From assembly GCA_041752315.1 (NCBI GenBank), contig JBGSHJ010000011.1:49751-113750 (forward strand): a DNA stretch of 64,000 bases, in the 5' to 3' direction. The notes under the pieces were generated by a model. The model was given only the letters and a program-made list of their open reading frames with translations. It was not told the origin of the DNA and made no database searches. The position numbers and the translations under genes were made by a program. This document shows positions 56,267-63,840 of this stretch, piece by piece. This DNA is from SYFY01 sp041752315 (GTDB lineage Bacteria; Pseudomonadota; Gammaproteobacteria; Pseudomonadales; Azotimanducaceae). Every line of letters starts with the position of its first letter. Within the stretch, counting starts at the first letter, position 1.

Positions 56267-56292
56267 GCGCGACCTATCCTTATTTGTTAGGC
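56267..56292 (+). other. attC-like half site (right)
   Basis: Ends CCTTATTTGTTAGGC; GTTAGGC at 56286-56292 is a perfect integron core site (GTTRRRY). It lies 52 bp before the VOC gene start, the position of the recombination point ahead of a cassette gene. With copy A it forms a 277-bp imperfect palindrome, longer than usual attC sites. Confidence 0.5.
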
Positions 56293-56344
56293 AGCCGATG
56301 GGATAAGATCGGTTGCACACCGTCCAAAGCGAGGATACAAGGAC

Positions 56345-56806
56345 ATGGTACGCAACCCCCCTATAGGTGTGCCTCGGATCTTAGCAAGGTTGGCTTACAA
56401 AGACGTCGCGAGCGCAATCCATTTTCTCGACGCGGCGTTTGGCTTCCCTGAACGTGTTGACGCGCGGATCACTGACGATAACGGGCAGGTGACGTTGACG
56501 GAGCTGGATGTGCTCGATAGCCGCATCATGGTTGGTCAAGAAGGTGCTCATGGCATCGCAAGTCCCAAGACGCTTGGCGGCTCGACGCAAGCGCTGATCG
56601 TTTATGTCGATAGAATTGATGTGCACTATGCGCGGGCGCGAGCAGCCGACGCTGAAATAGTATCCGTGCCCGCGGATCAGTTCTGGGGTGATCGCAGATA
56701 TGAAGCCAAGGACAATGAAGATCATCTCTGGAGCTTCCACGAGCGGGTTAGGGATGTCTCGCCCGAGGAAATGAAGTCGGCTTTGCTGGCATTGCGACGA
56801 CGTTGA
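56345..56806 (+). CDS. VOC/glyoxalase superfamily protein (1)
   Basis: 153-residue protein of the vicinal-oxygen-chelate fold, PhnB-like: RLAYKDVASAIHFLDAAFGF, then TELDVLDSRIMVG, ALIVYVDRIDVHYARARAAG-like and WGDRRYEAKDNEDHLWSFHER. Members include glyoxalases, dioxygenases and bleomycin-type binding proteins; no metal-ligand set is certain here. AAGGA precedes the ATG. It lies between an attC-like core and a matching CTAACGAATAAGG just after its stop. Confidence 0.85.
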   Translation: MVRNPPIGVPRILARLAYKDVASAIHFLDAAFGFPERVDARITDDNGQVTLTELDVLDSRIMVGQEGAHGIASPKTLGGSTQALIVYVDRIDVHYARARAADAEIVSVPADQFWGDRRYEAKDNEDHLWSFHERVRDVSPEEMKSALLALRRR

Positions 56807-56815
56807 GCAAGGCCG

Positions 56816-56949
56816 ACTAACGAATAAGGGTTTACACGCCGTCAGGATCATGGCTTACAAACACATGTTGGACAATGCCGCCACGACGAACAAAGAAGAT
56901 CGTTTTCATAAGGCTGATGGACCGCAAGGGTAACCTGCGGCTTGACCCG
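56816..56949 (+). repeat. 135-bp element, copy B
   Basis: Starts ACTAACGAATAAGGGTTT, 10 bp after the VOC stop, and aligns to copy A across its whole length. It is followed after 17 bp by repeat R5, so the A+R4 and B+R5 pairs form a composite unit of about 200 bp. Confidence 0.7.
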
Positions 56950-56966
56950 TGACAGGCTCCTTCAAC

Positions 56967-57028
56967 GAGTCCAGAACGGACGCTCAGACAGGTCGAATCT
57001 ACGTCGGTTCCCGGCCAGGAGCGGAAGC
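56967..57028 (+). repeat. array repeat copy R5
   Basis: Left half GTCCAGAACGGACGCTCAG with intact GTCC/GGAC arms; right half ACGTCGGTTCCCGGCC then an altered end (AGGAGCGGAAG). Confidence 0.85.
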
Positions 57029-57125
57029 TAGGTCGCACTTCAAGTTGAGGGGCAATGCACCCGCTGCATCGGACTGGTAGGCGTGGGTTGTTGCACTTCG
57101 ACTGTGAACCGAAACGCTCCCCGAT

Positions 57126-57575
57126 TCATTCTGGACTCGATCGCTTCATTACCTCACGAAGCCCACCTTCTTCAAGTGACTTGACTTGCTGGTACCCACT
57201 CTCAAGTCTCTTGTGGAATCCCCAGTGATAGCCACCAGGATCGGTGATAGAAAAATTGCGGACTCCCCACGATTGGTCCATTGGCTTGGATGCGCGTCCA
57301 CCTGCGGTGACAACTTTATCGTATTGCGCATCAACATCATCCACCCAAACCACCAAGTATTGTTCAGGCCCTGTATAGCCGTCGGCGCTGTCAGATAAAA
57401 ACACTTCGGTAGAGCCAACGTATAGTTCAGCTTGCCGGACTACGTTGTCCGCATCGACATAGCGTGCACGCTCTCTAAACCCGACGACACGCTCGAACCA
57501 ATCTAGTGCCTGCGCAACATTCGAGTAGACCAGACATGGGGTTATCGTTCCAAAAGCTACCGACTTTTCAGGCAT
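57126..57575 (-). CDS. VOC/glyoxalase superfamily protein (2)
   Basis: 149-residue VOC protein: TITPCLVYSNVAQALDWFER, AELYVGSTEVFLSD, YLVVWVDDVDAQYDKVVTAG, QSWGVRNFSITDPGGYHWGF. The last segments match PhnB-like proteins. Start MPEKSVAFG at 57575 follows GGAG and, 18-24 bp upstream, GTTGGGC, another integron-like core. It is not close enough to the first VOC gene to be a recent duplicate. Confidence 0.85.
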   Translation of the reverse strand: MPEKSVAFGTITPCLVYSNVAQALDWFERVVGFRERARYVDADNVVRQAELYVGSTEVFLSDSADGYTGPEQYLVVWVDDVDAQYDKVVTAGGRASKPMDQSWGVRNFSITDPGGYHWGFHKRLESGYQQVKSLEEGGLREVMKRSSPE

Positions 57576-57652
57576 GACAATCTCCAAGTTACGCCCAACC
57601 AAAAATATACGAACAAGAGTCGCATGTTACCTGAAGCGAAAAGGTCTTCAGG

Positions 57653-57707
57653 GTAGTGCAGCAAAGCGGAAGCGTCAGCTATCGGCCGCAAAGCGGCCGA
57701 TTAGGCC
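57653..57707 (+). repeat. array repeat copy R6
   Basis: Left half eroded (GCAAAGCGGAAGCG). The right half forms a perfect 9-bp hairpin with arms ATCGGCCGC and GCGGCCGAT around AAA. It overlaps the last bases of the phosphotransferase gene. Confidence 0.8.
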
Positions 57708-58615
57708 TTAGTCCAACAGGTAGCGATTGCGAAATGTTCGTCGGCTGCATCCAGATCATTCAGGTTCAGATCAAGCAACCCGCAGGATACGTGTTCGATG
57801 AATCCCCACTGCCAAATCGACTCACTATCGACCTCAGTTTGCCGACTAAGGAACTCGCAACGCTCAAGACCCAAGGCCAAAACATCTCCTGAAAGCAGCT
57901 CTTCCCGCCACTCACGAAGCGATATTGCCAAGTCGATTGCGCGCTCGCCGAACAGACCATCAGGGTCGACGAACTTGTAGCCGGTTGGGGAATCTGGCGA
58001 CTCGAGCGCATTCCAGATATGCGCGTCCCCGTGAATCAGGAAGCTGTTCGAAGGGTCATAGGCCGCTTTTCGAATTGAAGCAAAGGCCAGCGCTCGATCA
58101 ACTATGTGTTGTGGAAACGGTCTACCTAGCGATTCCCACTGAGTAAGAATGTAGTCGGCTTGAGCCTGTGCCTTTTCGGCTCCAGTCATGAGGCCATTTG
58201 CGATATCGATGCGCAACCAACCAGACTTGAGCGTAGAACAAAGTACCTCAATCATCTGTTCTACCGTCATTGGGGCTTCCGCCAACTGCGCCCCTAAACG
58301 TTCAATGAGAATTGCATCATGTTCTTCATCGAACGCCAATAACTTAGCGTAGGAAAGACCTCCAGCTCTGCGCAGCACCTCGATCTCTCGTCCAAGACTG
58401 TTAGGAAGTCCGAGCTTTAGGACTGAATTGCTTGCTACATTGCTGGTAGCAAACACCAACGCTTCAGTGCCACCACTGAGCTGTCTATCAATCTTCACAT
58501 TCCAGGAGCCAGCCACAAGCGCCAGCAACTTTTCTAGGCCATTCAGCCAAGCTTTGCCCACATCACCCAGCAACAAGGCTCGATGTTTCATCAAGACGGG
58601 GATCGAAATATTCAT
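57701..58615 (-). CDS. APH(6)-type aminoglycoside/hydroxyurea phosphotransferase-like
   Basis: 304-residue small-molecule kinase. The catalytic loop is FLIHGDAHIWNAL (HGDxxxxN) and the metal loop is FVDPDGLFGERAIDLA (DxDG). The N-lobe has LSGGTEALVFATS and VLKLGLP. The overall pattern is that of the APH_6_hur family, which includes streptomycin 6-phosphotransferases. Actual resistance cannot be claimed from sequence. Minus strand, between repeats R6 and R7. Confidence 0.82.
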   Translation of the reverse strand: MNISIPVLMKHRALLLGDVGKAWLNGLEKLLALVAGSWNVKIDRQLSGGTEALVFATSNVASNSVLKLGLPNSLGREIEVLRRAGGLSYAKLLAFDEEHDAILIERLGAQLAEAPMTVEQMIEVLCSTLKSGWLRIDIANGLMTGAEKAQAQADYILTQWESLGRPFPQHIVDRALAFASIRKAAYDPSNSFLIHGDAHIWNALESPDSPTGYKFVDPDGLFGERAIDLAISLREWREELLSGDVLALGLERCEFLSRQTEVDSESIWQWGFIEHVSCGLLDLNLNDLDAADEHFAIATCWTKA

Positions 58616-58653
58616 GCCAGGATGTTATAGCAGCAGAAAGTGAACGGCAGCCT

Positions 58654-58714
58654 CGGGTCCAGAGCGGTCGTACAGGCCGGCTCCCCCCACGTCGGCCGCA
58701 AAGCCGACGTTGCC
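58654..58714 (+). repeat. array repeat copy R7
   Basis: Left half CGGGTCCAGAGCGGTCG. In the right half GTCGGC and GCCGAC flank CGCAAA as a perfect 6-bp stem, where other copies have different but still paired bases. Confidence 0.85.
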
Positions 58715-58719
58715 GGCAC

Positions 58720-59910
58720 TCAACTCCTTGCTCTTGTTCTGAGTATCAAAACGGCAGCTGCCGCAGCAACTATTGCGGAGCCCAGCATCGCTGAAGGAAT
58801 ATTGACCATCTGAGCCACTACACCAAGGCCGAACCCAATAGACACCTCGCCTAAGTTTTCAGCTTGAGATAGAAACGACTGTAGAGTTGCTCTTACTTTG
58901 CTTTCTGCTCGTTCGTTGACCCATATAGCCGCGACCACACGCGCCACGTTCCATGCAATTCCATGAACAACAATGACGCCTGCCATTCCGATAATGTGAT
59001 TGGGCGCGAAGCCGAATAGCAGGATGCCAGTTCCACCCAGAAGGCAAGCGGCCAAGTACAAAATGCGGAGCGATGCTTCGCCTTGCAGTCGATTCTCTAC
59101 AAGCCGTAGGGTTATCGCACCGACTCCGACCGCGACTAAACCAAGCGTGGTCAACCACAACATTGGGTCTGGTTCTATCGGCAGACCGAGGTCGATGAGC
59201 CCTTTAGGAATCAACCTTGCAAAGACCTCATCCGCACCGTTAACGAGGAAGGTTACAGTCAGAACGAGCATTATCGACCGGTCAGAACCCGCAAGTTTCA
59301 GGCCGCTCTTTAACGTTGTCCAAAATCCCTGCATTGCACTGCTATCGGAAGGAACGAAGCGACGCTCAGTGAAGCGAATCGCTACATAGCCTCCTAAAAC
59401 CAACATTAGGGCACCTGCTAACACAATCGCCGTTGACAGAGAGGTTAGCCATGCGAGTAAACCGAAGAAGACGAGACCCACGGCAGCTCCTATCTGTCCC
59501 CAACGGGCGGCGACGCCCAACAACCTGCCGGTTTCATTAGGTTGGTCAAGCTCATCGGTTAGCCACGCCACATCAGCACCTGATGAAAACGTCCAGGAAA
59601 GACCCCAGAGCGTTTGCGTCAGCATCAAGGCTGGGAAAGATGTGACAAGCCCGGTCGTCAACATGCCGATACCCATGAGCACGTGCGCGACTACAATCGA
59701 CCATTTTCGGCTGTAGTTGTCAGCAACAACTCCCGTAGGAATTTCGAAAAGGATAACGGTAAGGCCTTGAGCTGTACCAAGGGATACCAGCTGTAGAGGA
59801 CTTAGATTTGCCTCAACGACGAGGTAGAGGCTGGTGACAAGCCACCAGCCTCTATGAAAAATTGCGCGAAAAAATGTCCACCGAACGTACACAGCGGCGA
59901 GGGGATGCAT
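58720..59910 (-). CDS. MFS transporter, drug-efflux-like
   Basis: 396-residue carrier with about 12 hydrophobic segments. It has an MFS loop-2 motif variant (GVVADNYSRKWSIV) and a long central loop near residue 190 (FTERRFVPSDSSAMQGFW). The start MHPLAAVYVRW at 59910 is where the first helix region begins; an earlier in-frame ATG at 59982 adds non-conserved residues. Substrate unknown. R7 begins right after its stop, and the recombinase gene lies 251 bp upstream in divergent orientation. Confidence 0.8.
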   Translation of the reverse strand: MHPLAAVYVRWTFFRAIFHRGWWLVTSLYLVVEANLSPLQLVSLGTAQGLTVILFEIPTGVVADNYSRKWSIVVAHVLMGIGMLTTGLVTSFPALMLTQTLWGLSWTFSSGADVAWLTDELDQPNETGRLLGVAARWGQIGAAVGLVFFGLLAWLTSLSTAIVLAGALMLVLGGYVAIRFTERRFVPSDSSAMQGFWTTLKSGLKLAGSDRSIMLVLTVTFLVNGADEVFARLIPKGLIDLGLPIEPDPMLWLTTLGLVAVGVGAITLRLVENRLQGEASLRILYLAACLLGGTGILLFGFAPNHIIGMAGVIVVHGIAWNVARVVAAIWVNERAESKVRATLQSFLSQAENLGEVSIGFGLGVVAQMVNIPSAMLGSAIVAAAAAVLILRTRARS

Positions 59911-60161
59911 TTCTTGGGAAGACAACGTTGAACTCCAATTCCAGACACAGATAGGCGCTGACAAGTCAGGTACGCCGGGCAATCAATCTGTGTGGAATTA
60001 GTTACGCATTCAGGCAGGTTACCGCGTTTCCATTTTTCGTAAAAGGTCAGCAACGGGTCCGTAACAGCCATGCTGATGGATGTATCCGAGTGACCGCTCA
60101 CAGATTCTATCAACACGATAGCGGGCAATATGCTTCCAGTCACCGAAGGACGTAAGCGATT

Positions 60162-60812
60162 ATGGAAGCAATGTTCGAATTCCTGGACGACACGACGGCA
60201 TCAGGGAAGGTTCGGCCCGAGCCGTGGAACAAGCGCAAACTTGTCGGACAGAAAAATCCGCTAAAACTCAAGGAAATATGGGAAATCAGAATCAGGTTGA
60301 AGATCGCAGGACGAGCGCGAGATCTCGCGCTTTTCAATCTCGCCATCGACAGCAAGCTGCGCAGCTGTGATCTCGTTAGATTGCGAGTCACCGACGTGAT
60401 GCACGGCGGACGGGTAGCCTCAAGAGCGAAGGTCATGCAACTGAAGACTGGGCTACCTGTCCAGTTTGAGATCTCTGCTGAAACTCGTGAATCGATCTCT
60501 GCATGGATAGAAGGGGGCTCCATGGATGCTTCTGAGTTCCTCTTTCCCAGTCGGCTCACATCCTGTGAGCACCTGTCTACCCGGCAGTACGCGCGGATTC
60601 TCCACGGATGGATCACTGACATCGGTCTCGATCCGGGACCTTATGGCACTCACTCGATGCGACGTACCAAAGCCACGCTGATTTACCGACGCACGAAGAA
60701 CCTTCGTGCCATCCAGTTGCTTCTCGGACACTCCAAGCTGGAACACACAGTGAGGTATCTCGGAATCGAGGTCGAAGACGCCTTAGAGATGGCGGAACAG
60801 ACCGAGGTCTAA
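60162..60812 (+). CDS. solo tyrosine recombinase (phage-integrase family)
   Basis: 216-residue recombinase, essentially a catalytic domain with a short N-terminal segment (PEPWNKRKLVGQKNPLKLKE). The active-site set appears complete: Arg in SKLRSCDLVRLRV, Lys in MQLKTGLPVQFE, HSMRR (H-x-x-R), His in LLLGHSKLEHTV and Tyr in VRYLGIE. It lacks the N-terminal core-binding domain and the extra alpha-helix region of IntI (usually over 300 residues). Similar small recombinases recur in gammaproteobacterial accessory DNA. It lies within the repeat array and R8 starts at its stop. Confidence 0.9.
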   Translation: MEAMFEFLDDTTASGKVRPEPWNKRKLVGQKNPLKLKEIWEIRIRLKIAGRARDLALFNLAIDSKLRSCDLVRLRVTDVMHGGRVASRAKVMQLKTGLPVQFEISAETRESISAWIEGGSMDASEFLFPSRLTSCEHLSTRQYARILHGWITDIGLDPGPYGTHSMRRTKATLIYRRTKNLRAIQLLLGHSKLEHTVRYLGIEVEDALEMAEQTEV

Positions 60813-60870
60813 CCCGTCAAAGCGGCCCTTGAACCAGGGTCGCCAACCGGCTGCAAAGCGGACCGGCGCG
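60813..60870 (+). repeat. array repeat copy R8
   Basis: Left half GTCAAAGCGGCCC. The right half CCGGCTGC-AAA-GCGGACCGG can pair along its whole length with one bulged A. It begins one base after the recombinase stop. A perfect AGGCACA/TGTGCCT palindrome follows at 60885-60899. Confidence 0.8.
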
Positions 60871-60933
60871 TATCAAACAGAGGGAGGCACAGTGTGCCTT
60901 CGTGGCAACACTTCAGAGCTTTTCAACGCTCGA

Positions 60934-63414
60934 CTACAAAGAGGTTGCAGCGATTCGCTTCGCCCATTCAGTCGGCAGCTTCATCCGAACCAAAAAAGCC
61001 TCAAAGCGCGGGTCATCTGCAATGTTCGCGAACAGCACTTCCCCAACAATGTCGGACAGCCCCAAGTCCTTTTCCCGATAGGCGCGATCCAGCCAATCGA
61101 ATGCCTGATCCGCCTCTCCTCTATAGGCATAGTTCATCGCGACCCAGTAAGACCCGCTGCCCAGAGTTAGTCGCGCAATGAGCTCAGTCAGCGCTTGGTC
61201 CGCTTCCGTGTCTTTACCGGTCGCACGCAACACGATCGGTAGATAAAAATGTCGCGTAAAATCGTCGTTTTCCTGTCGCACCGATTCGAGCGCCGCTTCT
61301 GGTTTTCCTTGTGCCAGATAGGTTGCGCCGAGGTATGCGTGTGCCCAGTAAAACTCAGGGGCGAGTTCAAGGGTCCTGCGGTACCTGCGTTCCGAGTCGG
61401 CGAATTGACCTACGCTGTAGTGAGCCATGGCCAGAAGGAAGTTGTACCAAGGGTTGAGTGGATCTTGGACGAGAGCCAACTGCAACTGCTGCACGGCCTG
61501 CTCGCCACGTCCGAGGGTGGTTGAGAGTATTCCCAAGACTCGCAGCACCTCAGGGTCCGATGGATCGATCGCGAACGCTCGTTGCCCCTCCGCTTCGGCA
61601 GCCGCCCAGTCCCAATCATGTATTTTGTGGATGTAACTCAGCCCTGTGTGCGCGCGGGCAAGTTCTGGGCTCAGCCTAAGAGCTTTTTCGAATTGCTCTC
61701 GTGCAAGTTCGAAGCCTTCTGGTTCCAATCGCACGTCCAGTTCCTTCTTGGCGATACTCGTCGCACCAAGCATTACCCAACCGAGACCAAAGTCTGGGTC
61801 GAGAGATGTCGCCTTTCCAAGATCCTGAGTAGCGGCCTCGATACCCGACAGCGTGTTTTCTGCGTAACGGCTCAGACTGCGGAGGTACAAAAGGTAGGCC
61901 TCGAGGTTTTGCGTACCGCCTTTCCGGCGATTCACTTCGCCGCCCGCGAGCTTGATCTGCAGTGCCTGCACGACTGCGCTGGCGATCTCATCCTGCACCT
62001 TGAACACGTCGTCCAGATTTCGGTCATAGGTCTCCGACCACAGGTGATAGCCGTTGTCGGCCCTGACCAGTTGGGCGGTCACGCGCAGACGATCGCCGGA
62101 CCGACGGATACTCCCTTCGAGGACGTTGACAACACCAAGCTCGCGCGCGATGTCGGGGATTTTCACTTGCTTCCCCTTGAAGTAGAACGACGAGGTCCGC
62201 GCTGGCACCAGCAGACCGGGAACCCGGGCAAGCAGATTCAGGATCTCTTCTGCCATCCCGTCCGCGAGGTATTCCTGGTCCCTCTTCTCGCTCATATCCG
62301 CGAATGGCAGCACAGCAATGGACTTGACTGCCACACTTGCCGTGACATCCGGTTGCGCTGGGTCTGACTCAGGCAGCTTTGCGTCTGACGCGACTTGCAT
62401 CGAGTTGGAGGACCACCACCACGATCCAGCGAAGGCAAGGGCGATGACGAAGACCACCGCGATCAAGCCCACAATCAGAGATCGGCTACTCGCTTCCGTA
62501 GAAAGTGAGGGCTGGACCTTCAACGTTACGCCGCGTGGATCGGCGTCAACCCTTGCCGGTGAGGCATTCGCTTGCGGTGATTTGCCCAGTACCCGTGTGA
62601 CTTCATCCAACGCATGCATGAATTCAGCGGCTGTCTGGTAACGTTGAGACGCCTCCCTTGCGGTGCCTTTCAGGATCACTGCTTCCAGTTCTTCACTAAT
62701 TTTCGGGTTCAGCGTGCGCGGCGTAGGCATCGGATCGTTCAGGCTCTTCAGGAGCACGGCAAGTGGCGTGTCAGCCTGAAATGGAGCGCGCCCGGTCAGC
62801 AGTTCAAACAAGACAATCGAGAGCGAATACACATCGGTGTAAGGCCCGACTTTCAGTGCCTTCAACTGCTCGGGTGCCATATAAGTCGGCGTACCGATGC
62901 CCATTCCGGTGGCGGTGAGATTGCCGTCACCGATGATGAGTCTGGCAATGCCGAAGTCCATCAACACTGCTCGATGGTGGGCGTCCAGCATGATGTTGTC
63001 GGGCTTGATGTCGCGATGAATCAGCCCCTGCTGATGAGCGTGGTCAAGAGCGCCAGCGATCTCCTTGACGAGTGCAACGGCAGTATCGATGGCCATTGGT
63101 TCATGGTTGGCAATCACAGCCTTCAGCGACTGCCCATCGACGTATTCCATGACCATGTAGAACCGGCCGTCGTGTTCGCCGAAGTCATGTACCTGTACGA
63201 TATTCGGATGACGCAGTCGAGCCACACTCCGTGCTTCCTTCTGGAATCTCGCACGAAAATCGGCAGCCATTGAAAACTCAGGACGGATGAACTTGATCGC
63301 CCGAAAAACCTCCAGTCCGGCGTGATAGGCCTTGTACACCTCGCCCATGCCACCGACACCGAGCGGTTCGGTGATCTGGTATGGACCTATGGTGCTGCCG
63401 ACCTGATCAGCCAT
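60934..63414 (-). CDS. Ser/Thr protein kinase with TolB-like domain and TPRs
   Basis: 826-residue membrane kinase. The kinase domain (about 10-275) has LGVGGMGEVYKA, the Lys in AIKFI, LIHRDIKPDNIML and MDFGIAR. One membrane segment lies at about 311-336 (LIVGLIAVVFVIALAFAGSW). A TolB/FlgO-like domain follows (SIAVLPFADMSEKRDQEYLADG, cut at ~360-500), then tetratricopeptide repeats to the end (for example ARAHTGLSYIHKIHDWDWA). The start at 63414 has GGGAGAG upstream. Such kinases sense or relay signals through the envelope; target unknown. Between R8 and R9. Confidence 0.88.
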   Translation of the reverse strand: MADQVGSTIGPYQITEPLGVGGMGEVYKAYHAGLEVFRAIKFIRPEFSMAADFRARFQKEARSVARLRHPNIVQVHDFGEHDGRFYMVMEYVDGQSLKAVIANHEPMAIDTAVALVKEIAGALDHAHQQGLIHRDIKPDNIMLDAHHRAVLMDFGIARLIIGDGNLTATGMGIGTPTYMAPEQLKALKVGPYTDVYSLSIVLFELLTGRAPFQADTPLAVLLKSLNDPMPTPRTLNPKISEELEAVILKGTAREASQRYQTAAEFMHALDEVTRVLGKSPQANASPARVDADPRGVTLKVQPSLSTEASSRSLIVGLIAVVFVIALAFAGSWWWSSNSMQVASDAKLPESDPAQPDVTASVAVKSIAVLPFADMSEKRDQEYLADGMAEEILNLLARVPGLLVPARTSSFYFKGKQVKIPDIARELGVVNVLEGSIRRSGDRLRVTAQLVRADNGYHLWSETYDRNLDDVFKVQDEIASAVVQALQIKLAGGEVNRRKGGTQNLEAYLLYLRSLSRYAENTLSGIEAATQDLGKATSLDPDFGLGWVMLGATSIAKKELDVRLEPEGFELAREQFEKALRLSPELARAHTGLSYIHKIHDWDWAAAEAEGQRAFAIDPSDPEVLRVLGILSTTLGRGEQAVQQLQLALVQDPLNPWYNFLLAMAHYSVGQFADSERRYRRTLELAPEFYWAHAYLGATYLAQGKPEAALESVRQENDDFTRHFYLPIVLRATGKDTEADQALTELIARLTLGSGSYWVAMNYAYRGEADQAFDWLDRAYREKDLGLSDIVGEVLFANIADDPRFEAFLVRMKLPTEWAKRIAATSL

Positions 63415-63840
63415 TGTTCTGCACTCTCCCTGTCTGGGGAGTATCAGTGTCCGACCACTGGCTGGCAATCGGAGCATGGCGTGCTTACGTAAGTAAGGAG
63501 TTGACTCGTCACCGGAGCAAAGCCGGGATGTTGACCCTGCCTCGCTTCGACGTACACCAGACTGCCCAGCCATGAAGAAAAGGACTTGCCCTCAGTGTTT
63601 GAGATCTTTCGAAAGAAGCTCGGCGGGAAAGACTAACCACTTCGGTTCGGCACGGCGATCTGCGCACTGGACCAGACTGCAAGCTAGGTGGGATTCTTCA
63701 GAACTGATGTGGTCAGAGCGGACATAAAAGCCTCATTTGACGACGGCAAGAATGGGTCCAAAACGGACGCTCAGGGCAGGCCGGACATTTGTCGGTTCCC
63801 GGCCGCGAAGGAGACGAAGCTTGCTCTCGGCGATCTGACG
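63415..63840. other. spacer with repeat R9
   Basis: No gene is supported. A short frame at 63572 (MKKRTCPQCLRSFERSS) has one Cys pair but no homologous context and stops after about 50 codons. The stretch contains R9 and an isolated AGAGCGGACATAAAAG half motif near 63716. Confidence 0.45.
63754..63820 (+). repeat. array repeat copy R9
   Basis: Close to the consensus: GGGTCCAAAACGGACGCTC, then TTGTCGGTTCCCGGCCGC, with an altered end (GAAGGAGACGAAG). It lies 20 bp before the stop of the terminal nitroreductase-like gene. Confidence 0.85.

Noticed and set aside
60162..60812. The recombinase as a class 1-type integron integrase (IntI)
   Set aside because: It is about 100 residues too short, lacks the N-terminal domain and the IntI-specific insertion, and no attI or Pc arrangement is visible beside it.
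51754..63820. The repeats as a CRISPR array
   Set aside because: Copies are 0.5-3.5 kb apart with whole genes between them, differ from each other, and no cas genes are present.
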